This document shows, piece by piece, positions 23,837 through 33,089 of a stretch of DNA of 43,256 nucleotides. This DNA comes from a virus: the IMG/VR virus record IMGVR_UViG_3300031951_000371, positions 1 to 43,256 of that record; one strand, given 5' to 3'. A model generated the notes under the pieces. The model searched no databases, had not been told where the DNA came from, and was given only the letters and a program-made list of their open reading frames with translations. The position numbers were made by a program, and so were the translations under genes. Each line of letters begins with the position of its first letter. The stretch's first letter is position 1.

Positions 23837-26281
23837 TTATACGTTTATATCAGTTATGTTGATGGTATCCGAACTATCATAATAGGACAACCTTTTACTT
23901 CCACCCTGTCTCTCAAAAATTTGACAAGTATATGACTCATAAACTGATGGGTTAGAACTTACACCCGTTACTGTAATAACAACATCATCATCAACATCCG
24001 TACCTCCTATTTGTGTTCCAAGTATTGTTATGGTATCACCTGTTTGATATAATTTGCCTTGTGTATTACCACTAACACCAACTACAGATCCTCCTGAAAC
24101 CTCAATATCAAAAGATGCATTTACACCAATACCGTTTGTTACACCAGTTAATGACGTGTATGTACTATTTATTGCGGTAGTTCCTGTTGCAGTAAATGAA
24201 AATCCTGTGATGTTTCCATAATTGGTTGTAAAATCAACTGTAGTGATAAATGTGTCTATAATATTCCATTGAAAATTGTTACCTATTGTATTTTCATTAA
24301 AATCATTACCTATTGTATTTTCATTAAAATTTTCACCTATTGTATTTCCAGCAAATTCATTACCTATTGTATTTCTACTAAAATCAGGTCCTATTGTATT
24401 AGTATTAAACGCGGAACCCCAAATGTTATTACTAACATAACCTAAAAAGTCATTATTAAAAGTATATGAACCAATATTATTACCATAAGTACCTCCTGAA
24501 AACTGATTACCACCAACAAAAGAATCAACATTGTTTTCTTCAAATGACAGAAGCATCATATTACCTTTAAATTCATTTGATATTTTGTTGTGATTGAAAT
24601 TATCATAAATTGTATTATTTTCAAATGTATTACCGATAACATTATTAGTGGTTTGTCCACTTATGTCGTTATTAAAAAACGAAACACCAACGTTATTTTT
24701 ATAAAAATCTTGAGTTATTATATTGTTGTTGAAATTGGTACCTATTTTATTTTCATTAAATGCGCTAATACCAATGTTATTAATATCCCCTAGTGTGTTA
24801 TTATTAAAATTATCACCAACTGTATTACTCTCAAACGAACTATATATATTATTACTGAAGAAACTAGGTCCGATTATATTAACAATAAAATCTGAATATA
24901 CTTTATTAATAAAAAACGATTCTCCGATTATATTATTTGTAAAATTATTAGTGTCTAATAAATTTTCATAAAAACTACCAACAATTTGGTTATTCTCAAA
25001 TCCTGAATCAATTATATTATTATAAAAGTCACTACCAATATTATTGTTTATAAAGCCATCTTGTGACATTGTTATAAAGTTAGACGAAAAGTTTACACCA
25101 ATTCTATTATTGTCAAAATCAAACCCATCATCATCCCCAATCATATTATCTTGAAATCTCTCCCCAATCAAATTACCATCCATATCACAGTCGATAATAT
25201 TTCTTTGGAAGTCCGTCCCGACTGTATTATCGTCAAAATCATTTGTAATAATATTATACTTAAAATTTGAACCACAAATATTTGAATCCATGTCTTCGTT
25301 AAATGTATTACCTTCAACACCTCCACCAAAATAGTTATTTCTATAAGTTCCTGATAAAAATACATTGTTGGATAGTAAAAATGTGTTGTAATTATTAAAA
25401 TTACCCAAATAAGTATTTAAATTTAAATTATTATTAAAAGTATAATATTCTGAAAACCCTGTATATCCAGAACTTATAACGTTACATTGGAATGGACTCA
25501 TATGTTGAGGTAAAGATATACCTCTTGAATAATATGTGTCGGATATGGTAGGTATTGTAGTTCCTGTGACATACATTTCGGTATCACTTGTTATACTTGT
25601 AATTTCAAAATACCCAAAAGAACCAATCGGAAATTGACCAAAATTATTGTAAACTCCTAAAATGTCTCCAACAACAAAGTCACTGTTAAAAAAAGTTGTA
25701 AACCCTGTAACAAGTCCTGTTGGGTCAATAGTAATACTACCATCTAGTAATTGTTCAGAAAAAAAACCTTCGTATCTTATAAATTGAACTGCTCTGAAAT
25801 CATAATCGGCTCTGTTATTTTTTTCATCAATTCTTTCTGTAATCCTACCCTTCGCAGGACTTGATGTGACCTCAGTTGTATTCCAATTTATATCATAAGT
25901 AATTTTATCTTGTGGGTATAATGTTGAATATACAGTTGGTGAAAATCCTGTTGTTGAAGTTGCTAATAATAACAATGGTTCAGTATTACCCGTTTTATAG
26001 TTACCTGTCACAATTGGGTCACCAACATTATTGAAATTAGGTTGGTCGTAACAAGTTTGAAAATCGGTCATTAAATAATAACCGCCAGGTGTTAAAGTTC
26101 CTCCAGTATATAAAGAATATAACTCATCGTAAGTTACTTCTTCATAAGTTCCTCCACCTGTTGATAAACCTGAATAAGGAATATGAAAAGTGAAACCACT
26201 TTGTTCGATTGGAAATAACGAATTACTTGTTATTCCTGTTGATAGTGCTAATTCTCCTATTGTTTTTCCTGAAAGTATCAT
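23837..26281 (-). CDS. Beta-solenoid tail fibre/spike with Asn-rich 9-residue repeats
   Basis: 814 residues. The N-terminus 'LSGKTIGELALSTGITSNSLFPIEQSG' is an attachment motif shared with the fibre at 36323. About residues 300-680 are a long run of imperfect 9-residue repeats of the form N-x-I-G-x-x-F-x-x (for example 'NTIGNEFAG', 'NTIGENFNE', 'NTIGNDFNE'), with Ile and Phe pointing alternately inwards and Asn ladders at turns, as in a beta-solenoid. The C-terminal 130 residues are a beta-rich Gly/Thr domain ending 'RLSYYDSSDTINITDINV'. It is most likely a receptor-binding or side fibre; a depolymerase is not supported because no catalytic motif is visible. It has its own TATTTATA element. 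Confidence 0.75.
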   Translation of the reverse strand: MILSGKTIGELALSTGITSNSLFPIEQSGFTFHIPYSGLSTGGGTYEEVTYDELYSLYTGGTLTPGGYYLMTDFQTCYDQPNFNNVGDPIVTGNYKTGNTEPLLLLATSTTGFSPTVYSTLYPQDKITYDINWNTTEVTSSPAKGRITERIDEKNNRADYDFRAVQFIRYEGFFSEQLLDGSITIDPTGLVTGFTTFFNSDFVVGDILGVYNNFGQFPIGSFGYFEITSITSDTEMYVTGTTIPTISDTYYSRGISLPQHMSPFQCNVISSGYTGFSEYYTFNNNLNLNTYLGNFNNYNTFLLSNNVFLSGTYRNNYFGGGVEGNTFNEDMDSNICGSNFKYNIITNDFDDNTVGTDFQRNIIDCDMDGNLIGERFQDNMIGDDDGFDFDNNRIGVNFSSNFITMSQDGFINNNIGSDFYNNIIDSGFENNQIVGSFYENLLDTNNFTNNIIGESFFINKVYSDFIVNIIGPSFFSNNIYSSFESNTVGDNFNNNTLGDINNIGISAFNENKIGTNFNNNIITQDFYKNNVGVSFFNNDISGQTTNNVIGNTFENNTIYDNFNHNKISNEFKGNMMLLSFEENNVDSFVGGNQFSGGTYGNNIGSYTFNNDFLGYVSNNIWGSAFNTNTIGPDFSRNTIGNEFAGNTIGENFNENTIGNDFNENTIGNNFQWNIIDTFITTVDFTTNYGNITGFSFTATGTTAINSTYTSLTGVTNGIGVNASFDIEVSGGSVVGVSGNTQGKLYQTGDTITILGTQIGGTDVDDDVVITVTGVSSNPSVYESYTCQIFERQGGSKRLSYYDSSDTINITDINV
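24255..25375 (-). repeat. 27-bp (9-residue) coding repeats of the beta-solenoid
   Basis: Imperfect repeats with a 27-bp period; the copies at 24260-24400 are nearly identical, while distal copies have drifted. The sharper copies near the C-terminal end suggest recent duplication. Confidence 0.7.
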
Positions 26282-26296
26282 TTTTTTGTTTTTTTA

Positions 26297-26304
26297 TATA
26301 AATA
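26297..26304 (-). promoter_or_regulatory. TATTTATA element upstream of the beta-solenoid fibre gene
   Basis: Exact octamer on the coding strand, 15 nt before the ATG at 26281. Confidence 0.45.
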
Positions 26305-26344
26305 TCATATTTTGTTTATTAATTAAGTTAAGATGTTACATCGT

Positions 26345-27757
26345 TTAGGTTGGTGTTGGAGTTGGTGTTGGAGTGGGTTCTTGTTCAAATTGTAGTTCGT
26401 TAACTAAAATATTTAATGGAAAATCAATGTCAATAGGTTGGATGAACACTTCTCCCGTTTTGGTTAACAAACTATAATTTAAAGCAGGATTAGTAGAAAT
26501 TGTTTGACCTGATGTCTCATTTTTTGGTATTATTACTGTTGACCCTATTGTTATATCCCCACCACCAATTAAATCTAAATTAACACTTATTGGTAATGAG
26601 ACGTTTTTATTGATAGGGATATTTGAATTTACAGTAAAATAAGTAACAACTGAACCACTTGAGACATAAATACTTACGGTATATATAATTTCTGGATCTT
26701 TATATTCCAAATAAGAATTGTTTTCCACATCAATGTATTCATGATTTTCGGTTATAATTGGGTTAATTAATACTTCAAACGTTGGTGTAACTGTAGGTGT
26801 TGGTGTAACTGTAGGTGTTGGTGTAACTGTAGGTGTTGGTGTAACTGTAGGTGTTGGTGTAACTGTAGGTGTTGGTGTAACTGTAGGTGTTGGTGTAACT
26901 GTAGGTGTTGGTGTTGGGGTTATAGAGTAGATTTCATTTATAGTATATGTTAAATAATTTGGACTAAATAGTATGTTAGAAAAAACATCATTTCTTGTAA
27001 GATTATTGTAATCCACATCTAAAATAACTTGTGTTGTCCCCGAAATATCTTGTAAATCTATAGTAACACCTGTTGTGATAGTAATTGGGTTACCACTATA
27101 AACATCAAGAGTATGTGTAAAATACATCAACACTGGTTCATTAACATTTTGGTTTGCGGTTAAATTGTAATCAATAATTGTTGAACCTGTCGTAATTACC
27201 ACATTTAAAACTACTTCCAATGGTATTGTTGTTGTCGTTGTTACTACAGGACTTGTTGTTGTTGTCGTTGTAATAGGTGGGCACGGTTGACAAGTCGGAC
27301 AAGGAGTTGTAGTGGTAGTTGTGGTTGTTTTAAAAGGTACATCAACACAACATGGGAATTCACTTACATAACATGAATCATAAGGTAAATCATCCGCAAT
27401 ATAAGACTCCTGAACATTTATAAAAAGTTTTTCTCTAATTGGTAAAATTAAAACCCCATCAGAATTTCGTAATAAAAATTGACCTTCGTATCTCCCGACT
27501 TTATTTGTGTCTTTATTTTGAAATTGGTAATATACATAATATTCGGGGTCTGCGTTTGGTTCTAATAATTTTTTAGACACAAATCCCGCTGGTCTAGTAA
27601 CTATTTTAGGAATACCTGTTTCTATGTCAACCATAGAAAAGAATATTGCAGATTCTTCTATTAAAGACATCATTCTATTGAAGTCACTTCTTCCATCTTT
27701 AACAACTTGTATTTTTAGTAGAGGTAAAGTAGCGTTTTTCTTAATAAAGAATTCCAT
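26345..27757 (-). CDS. Mucin-like appendage protein with (VTPTPT)n repeats and a BppU-like N-terminus
   Basis: 470 residues. The N-terminal 140 residues ('MEFFIKKNATLPLLKIQVVKDGRSDF', then 'VGRYEGQFLLRNSDGVLILP') resemble the N-terminal beta-sandwich of BppU-type baseplate upper proteins, an anchoring domain. A Cys-containing Thr-rich stretch follows ('TTTTTTTTPCPTCQPCPP', then 'TTTTTTSPVVTTTTTIP'), then a beta domain, then a perfect repeat of Pro-Thr-Pro-Thr-Val-Thr (about 282-330), another beta domain and a C-terminal 'PTPTPTPT' tail. This is the composition of an O-glycosylated stalk. It lies directly downstream of the glycosyltransferase operon. A one-mismatch TATTTATT element (27772-27779) is 14 nt upstream. 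Confidence 0.7.
   Translation of the reverse strand: MEFFIKKNATLPLLKIQVVKDGRSDFNRMMSLIEESAIFFSMVDIETGIPKIVTRPAGFVSKKLLEPNADPEYYVYYQFQNKDTNKVGRYEGQFLLRNSDGVLILPIREKLFINVQESYIADDLPYDSCYVSEFPCCVDVPFKTTTTTTTTPCPTCQPCPPITTTTTTSPVVTTTTTIPLEVVLNVVITTGSTIIDYNLTANQNVNEPVLMYFTHTLDVYSGNPITITTGVTIDLQDISGTTQVILDVDYNNLTRNDVFSNILFSPNYLTYTINEIYSITPTPTPTVTPTPTVTPTPTVTPTPTVTPTPTVTPTPTVTPTPTVTPTFEVLINPIITENHEYIDVENNSYLEYKDPEIIYTVSIYVSSGSVVTYFTVNSNIPINKNVSLPISVNLDLIGGGDITIGSTVIIPKNETSGQTISTNPALNYSLLTKTGEVFIQPIDIDFPLNILVNELQFEQEPTPTPTPTPT
26781..26906 (-). repeat. Seven perfect 18-bp tandem repeats encoding PTPTVT units
   Basis: Unit on the plus strand: GTTGGTGTAACTGTAGGT, seven identical copies in a row, then degraded edges. 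Complete identity over 126 bp at silent positions implies recent slippage or expansion. Copy changes keep the reading frame (18 bp = 6 residues). Confidence 0.9.
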
Positions 27758-27785
27758 TAAATGTTTTTAATAATAAATATATCAA

Positions 27786-29468
27786 TCAACATTCTTTTCT
27801 AAGATGGGCTTCGTAAAATTCAAATCTATTATGTTCGGTTGGTGTTAATAATAAAACAGCTGGGTTAATTTTACCTTTAATAGTTTCTTGATAACAATGA
27901 CTCATAAGTGTCTGTTCATATGGGTGTTGAAATTTAGTTTCTAAATAACATTTGTAGTTACCCTCTTTAGACATTATAATTGGCCAATTAGAAAGATATA
28001 TTTCACCACTAGCATATGGTACATTTTTATGGGACTTTATATATTTAAACTCTAAGTTTGGGGAATCTTTATCCAATCCTTGTTTAGGTAAGTTTTTATT
28101 TTCAGGCCAGTGAGATTCTCTAAATGATTGAGGGACATTATACCAAGACCATTGTTTGTCATGACTACCAAAAAATTCCGTAAAATTTAATTTTAAAAAA
28201 TCAAAACCTTCTTTAGTCATAATTTCAATTGACGAGTTAAACAAATTTTTAATCTTTCTGTTGAACCCATTTTTACATACATTGTCTATACCATTGTAAA
28301 AAAACATATCATCCTCAAAAAAGAAATAGTGACTTAAATTTTCTTGGTCATTAAAATGTTCCGCAATAAATTGCCTTCCACCTGTAATTCCTATGTTATC
28401 TTTTTTGATATGAACAAATCCATACATATCACATAATTGTAGATATTTTTCTGTTGTTGATAGGTCAGTAGAATTATTTAATAAAAACTTATTTGTTTTA
28501 TTTAAAAAATTAGTATCATATTCTAACATAGAGTCAATTAAAGTCTCAAATTGTTTCGGGGAATTGAAAGAGATTACATATAGTCCTATGTCTTTTACTT
28601 CCTTAATTATTTTTGTTTTTTCTATATTAGATGTAATAGATTTAATTTTTACGGTTTCATTTTTTACGTCTTCAAAAAATCGGTATAAAAGTCCGTTTGA
28701 TTCTATTTCACAATAATCTATTAAGTTAGGATACAAATAAGTCATAATTGTAAACAAACTTTCTTCAGTCCCCATCAAACCATTTTTTAATGTATCCATC
28801 ATCAAACTATAATATTTAGAATTCATTTCCGAAATTGTGTCTTTATTCCCACCAAAAAAACCACCTCTACAAACAAACTTGGGGTTTTGTGTAGAAAGTT
28901 CACACATTTTTTCATAATTAAAACCATGTATTTCCGTATTGGTCTCATACGGAAAACAAATAAATAAAAATTTTTCTGTTAAACTTTTTATTTTATTTAA
29001 AACATCGTCATGTGTAAAATAACCTGAATGAACAGTATTTGTGATTCCGGCATCTATCCAAAATAATTTATCAGAATTAAATTTATCCAATATTTTTGCA
29101 TCATGAAGAAGAAACATTTTTGACATTACAAGTGGATTATACATATCAAGTTTGGATTGTGTTGACTCTTTTAACCACCCAACCTGATTATACCAATTTG
29201 GGTTAGTTCTTATTGTTTGTATTGTCTCGTAATAATCGTTTGACTTAAACCAATTTAAATCCCTTAAAATAAATTGGGTTTTATCTGAATCACGCCTTTC
29301 ATTAACAAAATGTTTAAGATTTTCATCTCCGTATATTATAAGATTGCAATCAACCCTCAACAATTCTTCCAACTTGTTTAGATAATGTTCATAGCTTCTA
29401 GACCATCCTTCTTCTAGATTACCTCTACCAATGTCCCATAAACCAGTGACTAATGTTATTTTATCCAT
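27786..29468 (-). CDS. Two-domain glycosyltransferase (HtrL/YibB-WlaTC-like plus GT-A)
   Basis: 560 residues. The N-terminal domain (about 1-290) begins 'ITLVTGLWDIGRGN', the hallmark of the HtrL/YibB and WlaTC family, and contains 'KLFWIDAGITNTVHSG' and 'CRGGFFGGNKDTI', as in glycan-building enzymes. The C-terminal domain (about 295-560) begins 'IGLYVISFNSPKQFETLIDSML' and carries 'YFFFEDDMFFYNG', a GT-A style nucleotide-sugar and metal site. The fusion could add two successive sugars. It is the last gene of the glycan operon; stop-to-start spacing to the preceding gene is 2 nt. The gene ends in TGA. Substrates are unknown. Confidence 0.75.
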   Translation of the reverse strand: MDKITLVTGLWDIGRGNLEEGWSRSYEHYLNKLEELLRVDCNLIIYGDENLKHFVNERRDSDKTQFILRDLNWFKSNDYYETIQTIRTNPNWYNQVGWLKESTQSKLDMYNPLVMSKMFLLHDAKILDKFNSDKLFWIDAGITNTVHSGYFTHDDVLNKIKSLTEKFLFICFPYETNTEIHGFNYEKMCELSTQNPKFVCRGGFFGGNKDTISEMNSKYYSLMMDTLKNGLMGTEESLFTIMTYLYPNLIDYCEIESNGLLYRFFEDVKNETVKIKSITSNIEKTKIIKEVKDIGLYVISFNSPKQFETLIDSMLEYDTNFLNKTNKFLLNNSTDLSTTEKYLQLCDMYGFVHIKKDNIGITGGRQFIAEHFNDQENLSHYFFFEDDMFFYNGIDNVCKNGFNRKIKNLFNSSIEIMTKEGFDFLKLNFTEFFGSHDKQWSWYNVPQSFRESHWPENKNLPKQGLDKDSPNLEFKYIKSHKNVPYASGEIYLSNWPIIMSKEGNYKCYLETKFQHPYEQTLMSHCYQETIKGKINPAVLLLTPTEHNRFEFYEAHLRKEC

Positions 29469-29470
29469 TT

Positions 29471-30052
29471 TTATTTTTTTAATTCCGCATAATCAGACCA
29501 TCCCCCATAACCAACATTATGGGTTATAATATAATTTTTATTTATCAAAAAGTTTTTTAACTCTATTCCGTTTATATGTAAATTTTCATAATAAATCTTA
29601 TCAATAATAAATTTATTAAAATTTATTGATTTAATGATTTTATCATCAAAACCTTCTGTATCAATATAAAGTATGTCAATTTTGGTTAAATTGTATTTTT
29701 CTAATAAACGGTTAATACATAAACAATCAAGTTCACGATAACAAACACCATTTTCTGTATAATGATTTCTAACTTTTATTGAATGGGTTTTGTTTAAACT
29801 AGCCAATTCAAACTTATTAATATGGTTAGTATCTTCTTCATGAAAATAAATTTTCTCCTTTGTTAGATTTTCATCATCGGTTATTATTATATTTTCCAAA
29901 TTAATATTCCCAACATGAGAATAACATTTTAATAAACTTTCATTATGTTCAATGAAAGGTTCTACAAGTATTAATTTATTGATATTTTCATTTTGTATTA
30001 AATCTGTGAAATCATCGAATCCTCTGTTCGACCCTATTTGAACTGCTATCAT
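29471..30052 (-). CDS. FkbM-family methyltransferase
   Basis: 193 residues. The SAM-binding start 'AVQIGSNRGFDDFTDLI' (residues 3-19), acidic 'LILVEPFIEHNESLL' at the end of strand 2, and the FkbM signature 'IDILYIDTEGFDDKIIKSIN' are visible. FkbM enzymes O-methylate hydroxyls, often on sugars; capping of the glycan made by the neighbouring transferases is the natural reading. It lacks the N-terminal extension of many FkbM proteins. It is tightly packed in the operon (2-3 nt gaps on both sides). Confidence 0.8.
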   Translation of the reverse strand: MIAVQIGSNRGFDDFTDLIQNENINKLILVEPFIEHNESLLKCYSHVGNINLENIIITDDENLTKEKIYFHEEDTNHINKFELASLNKTHSIKVRNHYTENGVCYRELDCLCINRLLEKYNLTKIDILYIDTEGFDDKIIKSINFNKFIIDKIYYENLHINGIELKNFLINKNYIITHNVGYGGWSDYAELKK

Positions 30053-30055
30053 TTT

Positions 30056-30751
30056 TTAATTCTTAATTTTACAAACCCAACCCACTTCTAAAAATGATGT
30101 CTCTTTAAGTGGTGTTAAATTATATTTTATATTAGTACCATCTATGTCCGAATCCTGTATTTCCATCCAGTTCCAAAAATTGTTTTTCATTTTTTTTTCA
30201 AAATACTCTTCGTTTGGTGAATAATCATGTGCCATTATTATATCACCTGTTTTTAATAATTTAGAAATTAATCTGAATTCATTTTTTTTACTACCTCCAT
30301 CACATAGAACTAATGTTGTACCTTTTAATTGAATGTACTCTTTTAATTCATTCATACATTGATTATCAAAAAAGTCGCTATAGTCAATCAAAAATAAGTT
30401 TTTTACTATAAGGGATATCCTTTTTTTTTCTAATCTTTTTTTTGTAAATTCCGGTATTGAGACATCATAAGATATAAGTTCAGAATCCTTTAAATTATTT
30501 AAATCCAATAAGTCCCTAATTATTTCAGTTAACCCACCGTGAAAAGTTCCTATTTCTAACACTCTACTTGGTTTATGTAATTTAATTAAATCATTAAATC
30601 TATCAACAATATTCGGATTTTGTTCAATTGACAGACCATTGTAACTTACGTGATTCACAACACCATTACGAAAATTAATATCAAAATAATCGTTTTCAAA
30701 ACAATTTTTTGTTGAGCATGAAAGTTTATTTTTAATTTCAGTTAAATTCAT
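30056..30751 (-). CDS. SAM-dependent methyltransferase (CmcI / class I type)
   Basis: 231 residues. The SAM motif 'RVLEIGTFHGGLTEIIRDLL' is followed by 'SELISYDVSIPEF' (acidic loop after strand 2), 'TTLVLCDGGSKKNEFRLIS' and 'GDIIMAHDYSPNEEYFEKKM'. The 'LCDGGSKKNE...HDY' arrangement resembles cephalosporin-hydroxylase (CmcI) and rhamnosyl O-methyltransferase families, whose members methylate sugars. It begins immediately after the stop of the preceding glycosyltransferase (TAA directly followed by ATG), so translation is coupled. Together with the FkbM enzyme it gives the operon two candidate glycan methylases. Confidence 0.7.
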   Translation of the reverse strand: MNLTEIKNKLSCSTKNCFENDYFDINFRNGVVNHVSYNGLSIEQNPNIVDRFNDLIKLHKPSRVLEIGTFHGGLTEIIRDLLDLNNLKDSELISYDVSIPEFTKKRLEKKRISLIVKNLFLIDYSDFFDNQCMNELKEYIQLKGTTLVLCDGGSKKNEFRLISKLLKTGDIIMAHDYSPNEEYFEKKMKNNFWNWMEIQDSDIDGTNIKYNLTPLKETSFLEVGWVCKIKN

Positions 30752-31750
30752 TTAAAGAAGTTTTTTCAAGTCTATTCGGTTTATTAAGTATTCAATGTTT
30801 GATGGTAAAGTACAGTTTTTATCAAACCAATTTTTAGCATTTTCCGATACAAAGTTTAAATATTCGTCATTATTTTTCACTCTATTCCATGTTGTAATTA
30901 AGTTATTTTTGAAATCGGTGTATGAGTTGTATTTAGGATGTCCATCGAAAGAATAATCACAGGAATGATAACAACTTATATAATGAAAATTAGGTATTAA
31001 TGGGTCTGGATAATTAATATTTAAATGAGGTCTAATTACAGGTATCCCTACCCCAAAACATTCAATGTCCCTATTACACATTTCATTTCCACCTGGTAGA
31101 CTTAAAGATACTTTATATTTTGATAAGTCATTCAGATATTCAGTATACTCCATATTTTGGTTATCAACATTTTTGTCAATAATAATAATGTCATCTGTTA
31201 CAATTTCATTTACCATTTTTTTTCTAAAATCCCATAACCACCCCCTAAAAAAAAGTTTTTTTTCTTTATCTGAGTTTTTGTTTTTTTCATATAAAGAATT
31301 CATAAAATCATAACAACAATCAAAATAAGGCCCATAATAAAAAGGTTCATAAATATTTTTAATGTCATTTGGAAATTTTACATCTAAATTGTTTTTTGTG
31401 TTTGTTTTGAATGTATAGTAATCGTAGAAATTAAACCCTCCTGGATAAAAAAATTGAACCATGTTTTCCGCATCCCAACCTAAGTGAGACATGAAATGGT
31501 ATTTCCAATTGTCAAAAAAAGAAATTAAAATATATTTTTTATTTTCAGGGTTCACTATTGAAAAATTCATACAACTATAAATTCCTCCCTGACCGTACTT
31601 TTCGTAATTTGTGTCGTTAACAATCTCAAAAGAGAAGTCGTTAAATTTTTTTTGTAGTTCGGTCAATAATTTATTAAAAAAATTAGTAATATAAAAATCT
31701 TTATCCCCAAATCGAATTTGTCTTTGTTCGTTCCTTATATGTAGTTTCAT
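30752..31750 (-). CDS. GT-B glycosyltransferase-like protein (exostosin/CAP10-like)
   Basis: 332 residues from ATG 31750, which lies 4 nt after the upstream stop; an earlier ATG at 31768 would overlap that gene by 14 nt and is less likely. The C-terminal half has 'KYKVSLSLPGGNEMCNRDIECFGVGIPVIRP', the nucleotide-sugar grip (Arg-Asp/Glu-Gly-Pro-Val pattern) found in CAP10 and exostosin-type transferases. The N-terminal half has 'KKYILISFFDNWKYHF' and a Phe/Tyr-rich stretch. Donor and acceptor are unknown. It is second in the glycan operon. Confidence 0.65.
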   Translation of the reverse strand: MKLHIRNEQRQIRFGDKDFYITNFFNKLLTELQKKFNDFSFEIVNDTNYEKYGQGGIYSCMNFSIVNPENKKYILISFFDNWKYHFMSHLGWDAENMVQFFYPGGFNFYDYYTFKTNTKNNLDVKFPNDIKNIYEPFYYGPYFDCCYDFMNSLYEKNKNSDKEKKLFFRGWLWDFRKKMVNEIVTDDIIIIDKNVDNQNMEYTEYLNDLSKYKVSLSLPGGNEMCNRDIECFGVGIPVIRPHLNINYPDPLIPNFHYISCYHSCDYSFDGHPKYNSYTDFKNNLITTWNRVKNNDEYLNFVSENAKNWFDKNCTLPSNIEYLINRIDLKKLL

Positions 31751-31754
31751 TTTT

Positions 31755-33002
31755 TTATAAATTTCCACTTATTCTATTACACCACCCTTTGGATTTACTG
31801 TAAGGCCAAACAACCCAATATTTAGGGTTTTCAGTTGTATTAAATTCTCTCCATATTTTACAATAACCATCAGGGTCTTGTTTCATTCTAAGTATTTCTG
31901 AGGTATCTGCGTCTTGTCTATATAAAGTTTCATCTTTTTCGTTATGAAACGCAACAACCCAAAATTCATAATCATTCTCAGAAACATCATTGAAAGACAC
32001 ATCAATACAATGTTTAAATATCTTTGAGAAACTATCCATCCATTCTTGTTCATTTGTATAATCATACGGATTTGGAGGATATTTTTTATCTATAGTATAC
32101 TGTTGAATTCCTCTTTTTGAGAATAATATACCAGAATATTTTTCGTAATCTCTTACTGTTCTTTCTGTGCCAAATCCATATTTTCCTAAGTCCCCATCAT
32201 ATTTTTCACCATCTACACCTAACACTTGTCTATTTTTTTTATGACAATTCTGATTTTTTATAAACCATTGTTTGTCATCATCCCACTGTTTTGTTCTACC
32301 TTTTCTTGTATATTCGTGCCAAATTACGGTTTTGTGTGGGTGAAATAAATCATAACCATGTGTATATGCTCTTACGGCAATTGATATTTCCTCTCCATGA
32401 AAATAGTATTCAGGATCGTGTTGAACCTCATTGGAAAATTCTCCTAATGTAAAAGCAAAATGCGCAGAATAAAATCTTGCAGGAATTGGTTGTTTAAGAG
32501 TTTTCCAATTAGGAATAACTTCAGGTAAAAAGAAAACAACACCTTCAGGTGTAAATCTATCAAAAACCATTCGCCAAGGTTCATTAACTCTTCCTTGTGG
32601 GTCATTGTCAGGGTCAAAAGAAGAAACATAACCCGTTAATAATGGCTTTTTATGTCCTTTTTTTTGTAATTGTTTAACCATTTTAATTAATGTGTCATCC
32701 CAATTTTTTTCGAATCTCATATGAGAATCCAACTGAAGGGTGTATTCCTCCCCATTATATAACTGTTGGACTTGATTTCTTGCCCAACAAACACCTGTTG
32801 ATTCTTGATACGGGACATTTAAAATTCTAAATCTCTTGTCACTCTCATATTCTGATAAATCATCAAATTTATCTTCAGAATGATATTGTCTACAAATCCC
32901 AAATCTTAGGTTTTCAGGTTTTTTAGCTTTATCAATACAATCTTTAATTGTTGGTATAAGTTGAGGATCTCTATAGGATGCAATTTGAATAAAAATTTTC
33001 AT
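31755..33002 (-). CDS. Polypeptide GlcNAc-transferase-family glycosyltransferase
   Basis: 415 residues. 'IFIQIASYRDPQLIPTIKDCIDKAKKPENLRFGICRQY' at the N-terminus, 'STGVCWARNQVQQLYNGEEYTLQLDSHMRF' with Asp92-x-His94 as the metal/UDP site, 'YFHGEEISIAVRAYTHGYDLFHP' and 'VIWHEYTRKGR' define the family of UDP-GlcNAc:polypeptide alpha-N-acetylglucosaminyltransferases known from Dictyostelium and trypanosomes, also found in bacteria and phages. The eukaryotic members start O-glycosylation on Thr of mucin-like proteins. It is the first gene of a five-gene glycan operon flanked on both sides by Thr-Pro repeat proteins, which are plausible acceptors. The C-terminal 120 residues are an extra domain rich in Trp, Tyr and acidic residues. 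Confidence 0.8.
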   Translation of the reverse strand: MKIFIQIASYRDPQLIPTIKDCIDKAKKPENLRFGICRQYHSEDKFDDLSEYESDKRFRILNVPYQESTGVCWARNQVQQLYNGEEYTLQLDSHMRFEKNWDDTLIKMVKQLQKKGHKKPLLTGYVSSFDPDNDPQGRVNEPWRMVFDRFTPEGVVFFLPEVIPNWKTLKQPIPARFYSAHFAFTLGEFSNEVQHDPEYYFHGEEISIAVRAYTHGYDLFHPHKTVIWHEYTRKGRTKQWDDDKQWFIKNQNCHKKNRQVLGVDGEKYDGDLGKYGFGTERTVRDYEKYSGILFSKRGIQQYTIDKKYPPNPYDYTNEQEWMDSFSKIFKHCIDVSFNDVSENDYEFWVVAFHNEKDETLYRQDADTSEILRMKQDPDGYCKIWREFNTTENPKYWVVWPYSKSKGWCNRISGNL

Positions 33003-33089
33003 TTTTTATTTAAAATAATAGAGCAACTCATTTTGAAAATAAATGTTACCGAGATAACGTTTTAGATTTTTGTTTGATAGTAACTATTA

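Noticed and set aside
23837-26281. Pectate-lyase or other depolymerase activity for the solenoid fibre
   Set aside because: No catalytic Asp/Glu/Arg cluster could be identified among the Asn-rich repeats.
26781-26906. CRISPR-like regular array
   Set aside because: The 18-bp units are directly adjacent, without spacers, and encode an in-frame peptide repeat.
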